From positions 622,001 through 686,000 of the forward strand of contig VCAZ01000112.1 of the NCBI GenBank assembly GCA_005784505.1: a stretch of 64,000 bases of DNA, written 5' to 3'. Made by a program: the position numbers and the translations under genes. This document shows, piece after piece, positions 1-10,300 of the stretch. The stretch is from Bagarius yarrelli. Taxonomy: Eukaryota; Chordata; Actinopteri; Siluriformes; Sisoridae. The notes beneath the pieces are model-generated. The model made no database searches. It was given only the letters and a program-made list of their open reading frames with translations, and had not been told where the DNA came from. Each line of letters begins with the position of its first letter. Within the stretch, counting starts at the first letter, position 1.

Positions 1-497
1 CATTCCACCATTTCAGTCGCAGTCAGGGTTTTCCTAGACAGGCCCACAATCACGACCCAATTTCAGCATGCCAGTAGTGCAGTCTAATTATAACACCACT
101 TTGACAGGAGCATATTCCGAAGTGAAGTGTGTGTCACCTTACGTTATGACGTATTGAGCACTTGAGGGTTAAGGAGGTCAAGGATGCTCTGGACAGTCTT
201 TGAATTTCACCTTCCTGAAATCCTTACCCGTGAGCCTGTACTGTACTGAGTATAAATTTAAAAACATGCACTCTTTCTGACTCCTTTCTCATCATTCGCT
301 CTGCTTAGCATTACAACGTATTTTTTTTTTAGCTCGGATCATGGAGCATCCCATGACTGTCGGGATGCAGAGATGAAATAATGTGTGACTGTTTTGGAAC
401 TGAGACTTTACACCAAGTTTTTCTGTCCATCTTTAAGACATCTATAACTATAACTACGGAATTTGCATGAGGCTTGTGCACTGGGACCATTTTTTAA

Positions 498-562
<65 letters not shown>

Positions 563-1700
563 AAACAATGTTCCTCTAAAAAAGCCTCAGGATGTGTGGG
601 CGCTTGCTTTGTAAGCTCTGCAGGGTTCCAGAAAAATGGCTCTGTTTGAATGAGAATGAGGTTTGAGTAAAGCCGCTAATAAAAAAAGAGCCGAGTGCAA
701 ACATATCGCTCGTTATCGCTCGTTTTATGCTACGCACTCTATTGTGATGCTGTTTTCTTGTTCTCTTGTCATGTTTTGGTGTTCTACAATTCTCCAGAGC
801 TCCCACAAACAATGATTCATCCTCATAGACTTGGTTATATAATTACCGTGAAGCCAGGGTGCGTGTGTGTAGTGTGGAGGTGTAAATCTCTGCGCTGTCA
901 GGAAAAACATAAGATACAAAACTTTGGAGATATATTTAACTAAAACAGAAAAGGCGGTACGCCTGAGTCATGCTAATATACACAGAGAAATATATATATG
1001 GCTAAGAATTTACCGCTGGGAACTAGCAGGTGACTCAAATGTAGCTGAAATAAGGGTGCGCCAATGTTAAAAGAAATTATGTAAGTATAAGCCTAAATTT
1101 TATTTCTACAGATCTTTTGGGATTTCAACACAAAACAGACTTGAACATGTACTTATCATGGTACGACAACAGAAACCCATCCATTAAACCGCAGTTTTCC
1201 GGAAAATATTCCGAATTTTTTAAGTTGACAGAAAGGCTTAATGACTCTCGTAGATGCCCACACGGTCTATTGGAGAGCCAAGTTAGGAGGGGCTCCATAA
1301 GCAGAACATGCCAGGTTTAGGCAGGAAGTCTTGTCTTGATGCCTAATTCCGATTTTCCAATTTTATCTGATACCTTCTTTGAAAACTGACCTGTAAATCG
1401 GAATACGGTCACTTGATACATGCAGTGTAAACGTGGCTATAGAATGGAGCCGGGTCTTATAAATCTTGATGTCTGCTGAGACAGTCGTCTGTTCTTCTGT
1501 TCTCTTTTATTCTTCCACCTCGCTTTTTATCACTTCAATGTCCTGTCCTCTCGCATTGATGGCAGAAAAGCCCAAAATATATTTTTAAAAAATATGAAAT
1601 TAGAAATATTCCGGTGTTTCAAGCAGTATAATGTTTTTCTAATATTTTTCGGGGTCTTACTCTTAATTAGGGTCACAGGGATCTGCTGGAGTCTATCCCA
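1..1700. other. Intergenic DNA, no gene recognised
   Basis: No conserved protein segment or splice-framed exon is visible on either strand. The short open frames here resemble nothing known to me. The stretch contains an AT microsatellite near 497-562. Near 1,405-1,440 it contains a short segment (ATACATGCAGTGTAAA) that recurs at 33,041-33,056 at the end of a dispersed element, so part of 1,160-1,440 is probably repeat-derived. Confidence 0.6.
497..562. repeat. (AT)n microsatellite
   Basis: A run of AT dinucleotides about 65 bp long with a few AA interruptions, directly visible. Confidence 0.95.
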
Positions 1701-1739
1701 GAAACATCAAACACACATTCTCCACTTGTCCATGCATCC

Positions 1740-2190
1740 ATCCATCTAAACATTTATCCGTCCTTCTGCCTTTGATGTATCTATTAACCCACCTATTTAT
1801 TAAATATATCCCTTCATCTGTCTCTTTTCACATTTCAACCTATCCATCCATCCATCTATCTATCCGTCTATCTATCTGTCTGTTTTAATGTCTAGCAACC
1901 AAAGCACAAAAATAACTTCTTTCTGCTCAACATCTCATCATTGAACACGCATTCTCTGCTGAGTCAAAGGGCAAAAGGTTGTCTGTCCATCCAGCTCAAT
2001 ATTTATCCGTCCTTCTGCCTTTGATGTATCTATCAACCCATCTATTTATTAAATATATCCCTTTATCTGCCTCTTTACACATTTCAACCTATCTATCCAT
2101 TTATCTGTCTGCCTGTTTTAATGTCTAGCTTAATGTACACACTGTACACACATTCTCTGCCGAGTCAAAGGGCAGAAGGTCATCTGTCGT
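1740..2190. repeat. Tandem duplication of a ~249-bp unit
   Basis: The phrase TTTATCCGTCCTTCTGCC occurs at about 1,753 and again at about 2,002. In both places it is followed by the same series of blocks: TTTGATGTATCTAT, TTTATTAAATATATCCC, CACATTTCAACCTATC, TGTTTTAATGTCTAGC and GAGTCAAAGGGCA. The offset is about 249 bp. A more diverged third version is recognisable around 2,880-2,975. The unit is built partly on ATCC/ATCT tetranucleotides. Confidence 0.8.
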
Positions 2191-2197
2191 GAAAGAT

Positions 2198-2420
2198 TCG
2201 GGCTATAAAGCGGCACCCAAGAAAAGCTGTTAGATACAGTAGGAGTAGTGTTCCTGCCGAGCGCTCAGGAAGTGGGCCAGATCACAGTGTGGAGCAGAAG
2301 AGAACATCTACAGTTAGCAGACCAAGCTGAGACTGGAGACGGGCGATAACACGGATGCGGCAGCGTTCACAGAAGATCAGGAAGAAGGTCAAGATGATTG
2401 TGTTGTTGTACAACATCTGT
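2198..2420 (+). other. Possible unassigned first exon (TATA-like box, ATG, donor)
   Basis: This patch is less AT-rich and less repetitive than its surroundings. It has a TATAAA at about 2,204. An ATG at about 2,354 opens a short basic reading frame (MRQRSQKIRKK...). A GTAAGT donor-like site follows at about 2,419. No downstream plus-strand exon was identified before exosc5 on the opposite strand, and the peptide is not recognised. It may be chance, a non-coding RNA exon or an outlying exon of a neighbouring gene. Confidence 0.2.
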
Positions 2421-2689
2421 AAGTGGTGGAAAGGGTAATGCATTTATCTTTAATTGTGTATCTTTAATTTTTTATGTAGAATAATGAATCCTGGGTCAAA
2501 ACAAACAAATACACGTTTATAATAGTGTAAAAACTGTATGTTAGAAATTATAAACATTTTTGGTCAACTTTAACCAGGAAGGTAAAATTGATAGTTTTAT
2601 TACTAATCAGCTCCCAGAATGCATCTGGTTTAAACAGTGATGCCACCGCATATTTCCCCTGTTCAGTCTAGAGGATGAAGCTCAATCAA

Positions 2690-3235
2690 TCTTTATCAAT
2701 ATCTGTCTGTCTGTTGTTCCATCTATCTATCCGTTCATCCATCCATCCATCTGTCTGTCTACTTATCTAATTATCCATCCATCCATCCATCCATCAAATA
2801 ATCCATCCTTCTATCCATCCATCAACCTCTCAATATCCATCCATTCAAAATCTATGTATTTAAATTCCCCTCCATCTGTCTATCCATCTCAGTATTTATT
2901 TATCCTTATTCCTTGTATGTATCTATCCATCCACCTATTTATTCAATCATCTGTTTACACATTTCATCCTCTCAGTATCTATCTATTCATCTATCAATCT
3001 ATCTATCCGTCTACCTACCTATCCATCTCAACGTCTAAAATAATATCTATTCACCAACACACCCAGCTCAATATCTATACATATATCTATCTAAATATTT
3101 ATCCATCCATCCATTCATCTCTTTACACATTTCCATTTATCTCTACACATGCATCTATCTATCTACCCATGTATTTATCTATTCACCCACGTATCCATGG
3201 GTGAATAGATTTATTTATTCGTCCATCCAACTATC
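2690..3235. repeat. ATCC/ATCT tetranucleotide-rich low-complexity DNA
   Basis: Long imperfect runs of ATCC, ATCT and GTCT, mixed with degenerate pieces of the 249-bp unit seen just upstream. Open frames across it encode only Ser/Tyr/Ile/Leu-type repeats and are not genes. Confidence 0.85.
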
Positions 3236-3403
3236 CCGGTGAAGAATAGGGTATTGGGGATTGCAGTGTGTGGCGTGTAACATCTATTATAACTATCAGT
3301 CTTTTGTGCTGAAACTTTATGCAAGCAAACCGAACAGTAAAACATGCTGAAATGACATTTAATTTAAAAAAAACACAGTCAGATAAACACAGGAAAAACA
3401 ACG

Positions 3404-5206
3404 TTATAACATTTTAGAGTAGCGTCGCTTTACAGAATCCCTGTAAAACTGGAAGATCCTCTCCGATGCCGTCTGGCTCACGGCTATACACTGCTGCATC
3501 TGTGGGGAAAAGACGGGATTGAAAAAAAAACCCAAAAAAACAAACCTTGTACAACGAGTAACACTAAAGATTAAAGAAACACATTCACACACACACACCT
3601 CTTTTATCGAGAAAGAACCTTTCGTCGAAGACATCATGACGTTGTGCTCTTTACTATCGATGGCAAAAGTCAACAGGGCTCGACTTTCCTGAAAGAAAAA
3701 AAAAAAGAGAAGAAAAAAAAAAAATAGAACGGTTATTGCAAATAATTTATTTAGTGCGTCACTGGAACCGTGACCTGGAATAAAAATTTGTGTCGCACCT
3801 TTTCTTGCTGAGCTGTTGGGTCAGTGACGATTCGGCCCTCTGCATCGATGGCACATGTGACTCCGCAGAAAAGACGGCTCATGGGCAACCCGGCGTCCAT
3901 CAGGGCCATGCATGCAGCGTTCAGACAGCAGGCTAACAACTGAGCACCAGATAAAGACTCATACACACCGAACAGATGTTCCTAATAAAGTGGACAGTAA
4001 GTACTGCACTTCCCTACTACAGTGAGTACTACGCTTCAGTTCTGTCCTTCATCTTTATAGTTTTAAGTTTGTTGGAGGATACCGAGCCGTCGTCGTGCAC
4101 CACCTGCAGGACCAGCGTGAGAGATGAGCGAGGATGAAGAGTGGACAGCAGAGCTGCCTCACATGTCTCCCGCACACACTGCTCTCTCGAGCGCTCGCGG
4201 ACACCTAAAAACCGCAAAGAACGAAAAAGTTTAGTAAAGAGAGGCTGGTCAGAATGTAGCCTTGTTTTAACTACTACTAATAATAATAATAATAAATTTT
4301 AAAATTAAAAATCAATAATTGATAAAGCTTTATTTAATAAAGCTTATAAAGCATCTCCAAAGCAATTATAAAGCTTATAAAGCATCTCCAAAGCTATTAT
4401 AAAGCTTATAAAGCATCTCCAAAGCAATTAAAGCTAAAGCTTATAAAGCAAAAATATAAAGCTTATCTCCAAAAAGCAATTATAAAGCTTATAAAGCATC
4501 TCCAAAGCAATTATAAAGCTTATAAAGCATCTCCAAAGCTATTATAAAGCTTATAAAGCATCTCCAAAGCTATTATAAAGCTTATAAAGCATCTCCAAAG
4601 CTATTATAAAGCTTATAAAGCATCTCCAAAGCATATCATAAAGCTTTATAAGCAATATAAAGCTTATAAAGCATCTATCCAAAGCTTATAAAGCATCTAT
4701 CCAAAGCTATAAAAGCATAAAAGCGCATCCAAAAGCTTTACGGTATTTAAATACTTGTTTTTATTATTTTATTTTTGCAATTTTATTTAAATACAAAATC
4801 AGAGTAAAACAAACTGGCATTAATTAGTGTGCAAAAAAGAATCTGATATTTAAGACACAAGGAACGAAAACGTTCAGTAAAGACAGGCTGGTCAGAGTGT
4901 TGCCTTTACGTGACTGCCCCCGTGTGGTAAAAACATTGAATCGCAGTCACTACATCAATCTCTAACAATTTTTTTTATTTATGCCTTTTAGGGCTGATGC
5001 GTTGGGGGGGGGGGTAATTCTAACTAAAAAGAAAAAACAAAGTAAGGGTGTCTACCAAAATGCTGTAAATTTAACCTCTTTCGCCGCTTAAACATGTAAG
5101 TCGTATTTGGCTATTTTTGTTAAACCGATTATCTAAATTATGTTGAGAGAACTTGTGACGTAGATTGATTTGGATCGGATCGGTTATAAATTCTTCTCTT
5201 TAAACG

Positions 5207-5259
<53 letters not shown>

Positions 5260-5798
5260 CATACTCGGCATGCCGGCTTTGGGCTGGATCAGAACTTCCA
5301 ACGTTGCTCGATCATAGATCTCCTTGTTCACTTTAACCTCAGCCGGACCGTAAACTCCTGCTAACACACTGGTGTCTCCTGAGAATAAAGTCCATAAATA
5401 ATGTCTTTCACAGTGAAGTTTCTAAAATCAGGGACTTTTGTGATCCATATAACATTCCCATAGATTCAGTGAAAAAAACAGGCGATCCGTGGTTTTAATA
5501 TCACCATAAAATACACACTTAATAGAATCAAATCCGCATTGAAATCTTACATATTCGCTGGAAGGATAAATCCCACTTGAAATTTTAAAATGAATTTCTT
5601 TCATTTTGGACGGAAATCACTCATACAGAGCAGTTTTGTAGTCGGAAAAGACGTGTTTACGCATCAAACATTGTAAATGTTTAAGACTATATAAATAAAC
5701 CTACCTTGCATAAACGTAGCTGAACCGTCCGGTTTGGACAATAAACTCTGTTCGCTTCCAAATTCCCTTAAAACAGGGCTACCGATATCCAGCGCCAT
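3404..5798 (-). CDS. exosc5: Exosome complex component RRP46 (EXOSC5), complete, six coding exons
   Basis: EXOSC5/Rrp46 is one of six RNase PH-like subunits forming the ring of the eukaryotic RNA exosome, which processes and degrades RNA in nucleus and cytoplasm; in animals the ring is structural. Exons on the minus strand: 5798-5705, 5378-5265, 4204-4083, 3939-3799, 3688-3599, 3499-3404. They sum to 657 bp, 218 aa plus stop, against about 235 in human. All introns are GT-AG and the phases join cleanly. Family segments in order: EQSLLSKPDGSATF, GDTSVLAGVYGPAEVKV, CVRETCEAALLSTLHPRSS, LLACCLNAACMALMDAG, FCGVTCAID, MMSSTKG, FQFYRDSVKRRYSK. I chose the ATG at 5798 because it has A at -3 and G at +4 and gives the expected N-terminal length. 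An in-frame ATG at 5876 would add 26 residues in a weaker context. The gene is divergent from bckdha. Intron 2 contains a CA microsatellite and a 31-bp tandem array. Identification is firm; the start is the least certain point. Confidence 0.95.
4325..4740. repeat. ~31-bp tandem repeat (AAGCTTATAAAGCATCTCC) in exosc5 intron 2
   Basis: Around a dozen copies of a unit near 31 bp, each containing AAAGCTTATAAAGCATCTCC followed by AAAGC and an A/T-rich spacer. The central copies are nearly identical and the ends degrade into shorter partial units. It lies wholly inside intron 2 of exosc5 (5264-4205). Confidence 0.92.
4741..4853 (+). repeat. Dispersed AT-rich repeat, related to the hairpin at 6,381-6,512
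   Basis: Shares blocks with 6,295-6,453: TTTGCAATTTTA, AAATACAAA(A)TCAGAGTAAAA, AACTGGCATTAATTAG and TCTGATATTTAAG, in the same order and orientation. It is not coding. Confidence 0.8.
5209..5256. repeat. (CA)n microsatellite in exosc5 intron 2
   Basis: About 24 uninterrupted CA dinucleotides, ending only a few bases from the donor of exosc5 exon 2 at 5,264. Confidence 0.95.
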
Positions 5799-5937
5799 CG
5801 TGCTGCGCTTCACTACAGCCAATGTTTGTCGCGCCTTTCTGACGTCATCTTCTTCTTGTGTTACGGCGGGTGGCATCCAACGTTAAGGTGCATTACTGCC
5901 ACCTACCATACCGGAGTGTAGACCAGCGTGACTATCG

Positions 5938-6124
5938 TTTACATTTACTGAATTTGGCAGACGTCCTTAGCCAGAGAGACTTACATCTTATATACAACTG
6001 AGTAATTGGGGGTTAAGGGCCTTGCTCAGGGGCCCAACAGTAGCAGGTTGTTGGTGCTGGGAAACGAACTCAGATCTTTCAGGTATCAGTCCAAAGTCTT
6101 AAGCACTGTGCTACCAGTTGCCTG
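5938..6124 (-). mobile_element. tRNA-derived SINE copy (family A)
   Basis: Read on the minus strand it has the family-A layout: a tRNA-like head with GTT(A)AG.. and a GGTTCGA-like B box, then the block CCACTGTTGGGCCCCTGAGCAAGGCCCTTAA in diverged form, then an end resembling CTGGATAAGGGCGTCTGCCAAATG. The tail lies at the low-coordinate end. Diverged copies with the same order occur about twenty times in this window. Confidence 0.8.
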
Positions 6125-6163
6125 TTGGAAAAACGAACAAAAAAACCCAAACATAATACAAAG

Positions 6164-6164
<1 letters not shown>

Positions 6165-6202
<38 letters not shown>

Positions 6203-6315
6203 GTAATAATAATAATAATAATAATACTATTACTAGTAATAATAATAATAGTTTTTTAAAAATAAATAAATAATTAATTGCTTACACTCTCCAATGCTTT
6301 AAGGTATTCAAATAC

Positions 6316-6377
<62 letters not shown>
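6165..6377. repeat. (AAT)n / (ATT)n microsatellites
   Basis: Two trinucleotide runs: AAT units at about 6,165-6,250 and ATT units at about 6,320-6,377, separated by AT-rich sequence. Confidence 0.95.
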
Positions 6378-6380
6378 TGC

Positions 6381-6512
6381 AATTTTAATTAAATACAAAT
6401 CAGAGTAAAAAAAACTGGCATTAATTAGCAAAAGTTATTCTGATATTTAAGGAATATCTTTTGCTAATTAATGCCAGTTTTTTTACTCCGATTTTGTATT
6501 TAATTAAAATTT
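6381..6512. repeat. Near-perfect inverted repeat (54-bp arms)
   Basis: The left arm, 6,381-6,434 (AATTTTAATTAAATACAAAT to AATTAGCAAAAG), is matched with only a few differences by the reverse complement of 6,458-6,512, with a loop of about 23 bp. A third, single-arm copy in direct orientation lies at 4,741-4,853 in exosc5 intron 2. Confidence 0.9.
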
Positions 6513-6804
6513 CACAATAACAACATCAGACACAATAACACAATAGAACCAAGTCACGTTACAGACAAAACATAACACAAAACAATCTAAAAACCATGAA
6601 ATATGAAATAATTAAATAATAATTATTTGTATTATCAACAAATTACAGTCATAGTTAAATCAGATTGTATATACAAACACAACTGTCTTTGGACTTTTAA
6701 TTTTGGCTCAGGGAATTTTGAAAAACATTTTTTTTGAAAATACAATAAACAAAAGAGAGGATTTGAAATATCGACAATTTATGTATAAAATACTTATCAT
6801 AATT

Positions 6805-6835
6805 GTAATAATAATAATATAATAATAATAATAAT

Positions 6836-6862
<27 letters not shown>
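6805..6862. repeat. (AAT)n microsatellite
   Basis: Interrupted AAT/ATAAT run, directly visible. Confidence 0.9.
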
Positions 6863-6867
<5 letters not shown>

Positions 6868-7339
6868 CAGAGCACTTTCTGGTTATTTCCGTACATGATA
6901 TCTTGTAAGGTGAACAAGGTATTCACGGACTTCGAACATAAATTAGGTATATTTTTTAGACTTTTTATAATAATTACTTTAAATTATACCTAAGAAAAGA
7001 TTTTTACAAAGTTCCGTAGTTTCCGTAAATGTTTTTTTGCGTAGTTTTGCCCCGATTGTGACGCAGCCGTTAGAATTCCAGAAGGATCGATCGACGGTAA
7101 AGTTTCCTATTTCAACACACGACAAAAAAAAAACACTATATATATTATATAATCGGTTAGAATATATTGTGTTTAATAAAACAAAACATAACAGTAAATA
7201 GTTTGTATACGTCTTTATAACGTAATTCATATATACTGTAACTTGGTCTTAATTCATCCTCTCCAGCAGGGGGCGCACGATGACCCTTTTCTGCATAGAC
7301 TCTTACTGGGGCGATAGTGAGGACGTTTCAGAGGGAAAG

Positions 7340-7354
7340 ATGGGCGGCTGGTGA
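7340..7354 (+). CDS. Minimal upstream ORF (M-G-G-W-stop) before bckdha
   Basis: An ATG at 7,340 opens a four-codon frame that stops with TGA at 7,352-7,354, five bases before the bckdha ATG at 7,360 and in a different frame. If transcription starts upstream of 7,340, ribosomes would meet this ATG first, so it could lower or tune bckdha translation. It has G at +4. Whether it lies in the mature 5' leader is unknown. Confidence 0.35.
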   Translation: MGGW

Positions 7355-7359
7355 GAAAC

Positions 7360-10300
7360 ATGCAGACGCTGTGGGGTCTCGGGTTTTTAAACGCCATTCG
7401 TCAACACACAGCTTTAAAAACATCCAGAGTTCTACAGCAAAGAGCTTTCCGCATTAATGTAAGCATTATTTATTCGTTTTTAAAACAGTTAAAAAGTGCG
7501 GGGTTTAACGCGGAAATGTCTTTTCTGTGTGTGTTATTCACAAGGACTAATTATCTTCCGGAGATGTTTAGAGGACTCGGTGATTAAAATGTTATTAATG
7601 ACATAAAATAATAAAAATGCATTAAAATGTGGTTCAGCACGTGAAGGTTAATTGCATTGCGTAGCTTGTAGTTGTATTGTTTTTAAGTAAACAACCTTGA
7701 ACATCAGTTTTAAAGTAGCTTAAATGCTCAAAATTAAAAAAAAATATATATATATATATTACTGATATAATTATGACAAAGATGACCGGTTTTATTATTC
7801 ATGTAGAAATGTAAATTTGATAGTATTTTAACGCTTCCGTGCTGCTTTGCTTCTCGATGACGTTATCAGCTCCTTTAACACCTGTCCTCTGCTCTGATTG
7901 GTTGATCTCAGGGGGCGTGAACGCCTCGGCGTGCTTTCATTCGTTCACTATATGGACAAGTATTAACAATGACTATCACTTCCTTGTTTTCTTTATTAAA
8001 CAACCTATTCCAGATTTAGTCTCACTTTTACTTCTATAATAACCTTTACACATCTGGAAAAAAAAACGTAAATTGTGGCTGTGTAAAAATGCAATTAAAT
8101 TTAATTATGCAGATGTGGGAAGTAAATGTTCAAAGTGTTGGACTGATACCAGAAAGACTGGGGTTTGATTCCCAGCACCACCAAGCCACCACTGTGGGCC
8201 CCTTAACCCCTAATTGATTGTTGTGTAAATAAGATACATGTAAATCGCTCTGGATAAGGGCGTCTGATCATCAAGTTAAGGTGTTGGACTGCTAATTGGA
8301 AGATCAGGGTTCGGATTCCAGCACCTTCAAGCTACCACTGTTGGGCTTCTTAGCATGGCCCTTAACCCCTAACTGCTCAGTTGTATGAAAGAGAGAAATG
8401 TAAGACACTCTTGATAAAGGACATCTGCTGAAATGCCACAAATGGACAATAGTATTTGAGATCAGACAGGTCTATTTGTGAGATCGGACACCTAATGTCA
8501 GATGACAAGGTCTGGAATGAAGTCGGTGATCCTGTTCATGTCGAAGGTGTTCAGTTTAAAGAGGTTAAGTCGGAATAAAAACTCTGTACAGGACATGACA
8601 AGACATTTTTCCACTCCAATCAGAACACAGGTTCGGAGTTCGGAGGACATGGTTTAGGTGAAGAACGTACAAAGACGTTCTAGTTCTGTGTGCTTCCAAC
8701 TTTGTGGCAAGTTTAGTAAAGACGCAACTGAAAAGGTGTCTGCTAAGTTTTGGCTATATTGTTTAAGAGAAACCTGCTTACAGTAGGTTATAAGTTCAAA
8801 GCCCAGAACTGACAGACAGCCAATTTCAGTCCCTTAAACAAGCTTTAAATTCAATAAAAGTATTAATTATTACCTGAATATTTCCTCTTTAGCATTTGTC
8901 CCTTTATTTAATTAAATTGTCTTATTTCTGATGCACACGACCCGCTTTTTTCCTACAACAGGTAGCTCAGTTCCAGCAGTCGTTCGATTCGTCCATAGAG
9001 AAGCCTCAGTTCCCCGGGGCCTCTGCGGAGTTCATCGATCACCTGGAGTTCATCCAACCCAACGTGATCTCGGGAATCCCGGTGTACCGAGTCATGGACA
9101 GACAGGGACAGATCATAAATCCATCTGAGGATCCACAAGTAAGAAGCTGCGACATGCTGTGCATGTACACACACACACGCACACACATACGCTTACAAGC
9201 GATATTAAAGTTATTTTATTGACGTTTCTTTATTTTCGTAATGACTTCATAGTCATCGGAAATCAAAATTGCTGCTATAAAATGTAAAAAAAAAAATGCG
9301 ATCAGTCCGACGGTGTTGATTGATTTTCTATAATATTAATACAGCGTAGTTGCTATAGCAACAGATTATAAAAAAGTATGCTGAGGTATAAAACAAAAAA
9401 TCATGAGTCATATATAACACAATAACTAGCCATGACTCTCAGATGCCACGCCCACAAATCATAGGCAGAACGGCTGAAGAATATTCTCCAATAATTTAGA
9501 TCATTGTTCAATATTATCCATAACCTATAATTTTCCAATACTATTTTCCAATATTCTCCACCTATTTTCCAATGTTCTCCATCCACTGTTTTCCATTGTT
9601 CGATTCCACTATTTTCCACTGTTTTTCACTGTTCTCAATCAAATGTTCGCCGTGTCCCAATGTTCCATCTGTTCTCACTAGTTCTCTCACTGTTCTCCAT
9701 TATTTTGTTTCACTGTCTATCCATCCACTGTCTTTATTTCTCTCTCATCACTTCACTTCAGCCATCCCTATCACTTGTCAATCTCCACTGTTTTCCAAAC
9801 CAATTTTCCATGCCTGTTCTCCATCCACTATAGTTCCAATGTTCTCAAATTTTCAATGAACTACAAAAGGTCCATCACTATGTTCTCACTGTCGCAACCG
9901 TCTCCATCCAAATTATCTCCATCAACTGTTTCCACCAATGTTTATCCATATTCCAATCTTCTCCACTGTTCTCTCATCCAATTTTTCCAATTCTTATCTG
10001 TTCTCCATCACTATTTTCCAATTATTTCCATTCTGTCATCCACTATTTTCAATATTATCCACGCTGCCAATCCGTTCTCCATCCACAATATGTTTCCAAT
10101 TTTCCACTGCTGCATCCATGTTTTCCCATCCAAATACCAATTTGCTCCCATCCACTTATTCGTTCTCCATCCACTATTTCAATTATCTCCATCCAATGTT
10201 ATCCCTCCATATTTTCCAATCTTCTCCACGCCATCCCACTATGTTAATTCTCGTCCCATCTTTTATCTTTCCATCTCACTGTTTCTCCATCCACTATTTC

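Larger units (their letters stand above)
5799..7359. promoter_or_regulatory. Divergent upstream region shared by exosc5 and bckdha
   Basis: exosc5 starts at 5,798 on the minus strand and bckdha at 7,360 on the plus strand, so both promoters must lie at or within this 1.56-kb interval unless there are remote 5' exons. The gene-proximal ends look unique and less AT-rich. The middle is filled by a SINE (5,938-6,124), AAT microsatellites and a long inverted repeat. No TATA box is evident next to either start. The promoter role is inferred from gene position, not from a recognised element. Confidence 0.55.

Noticed and set aside
1740..3240. Regularly spaced repeats that could suggest a CRISPR array
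   Set aside because: They are tetranucleotide and duplicated-unit repeats in a eukaryotic genome, with no constant repeat/unique spacer pattern.
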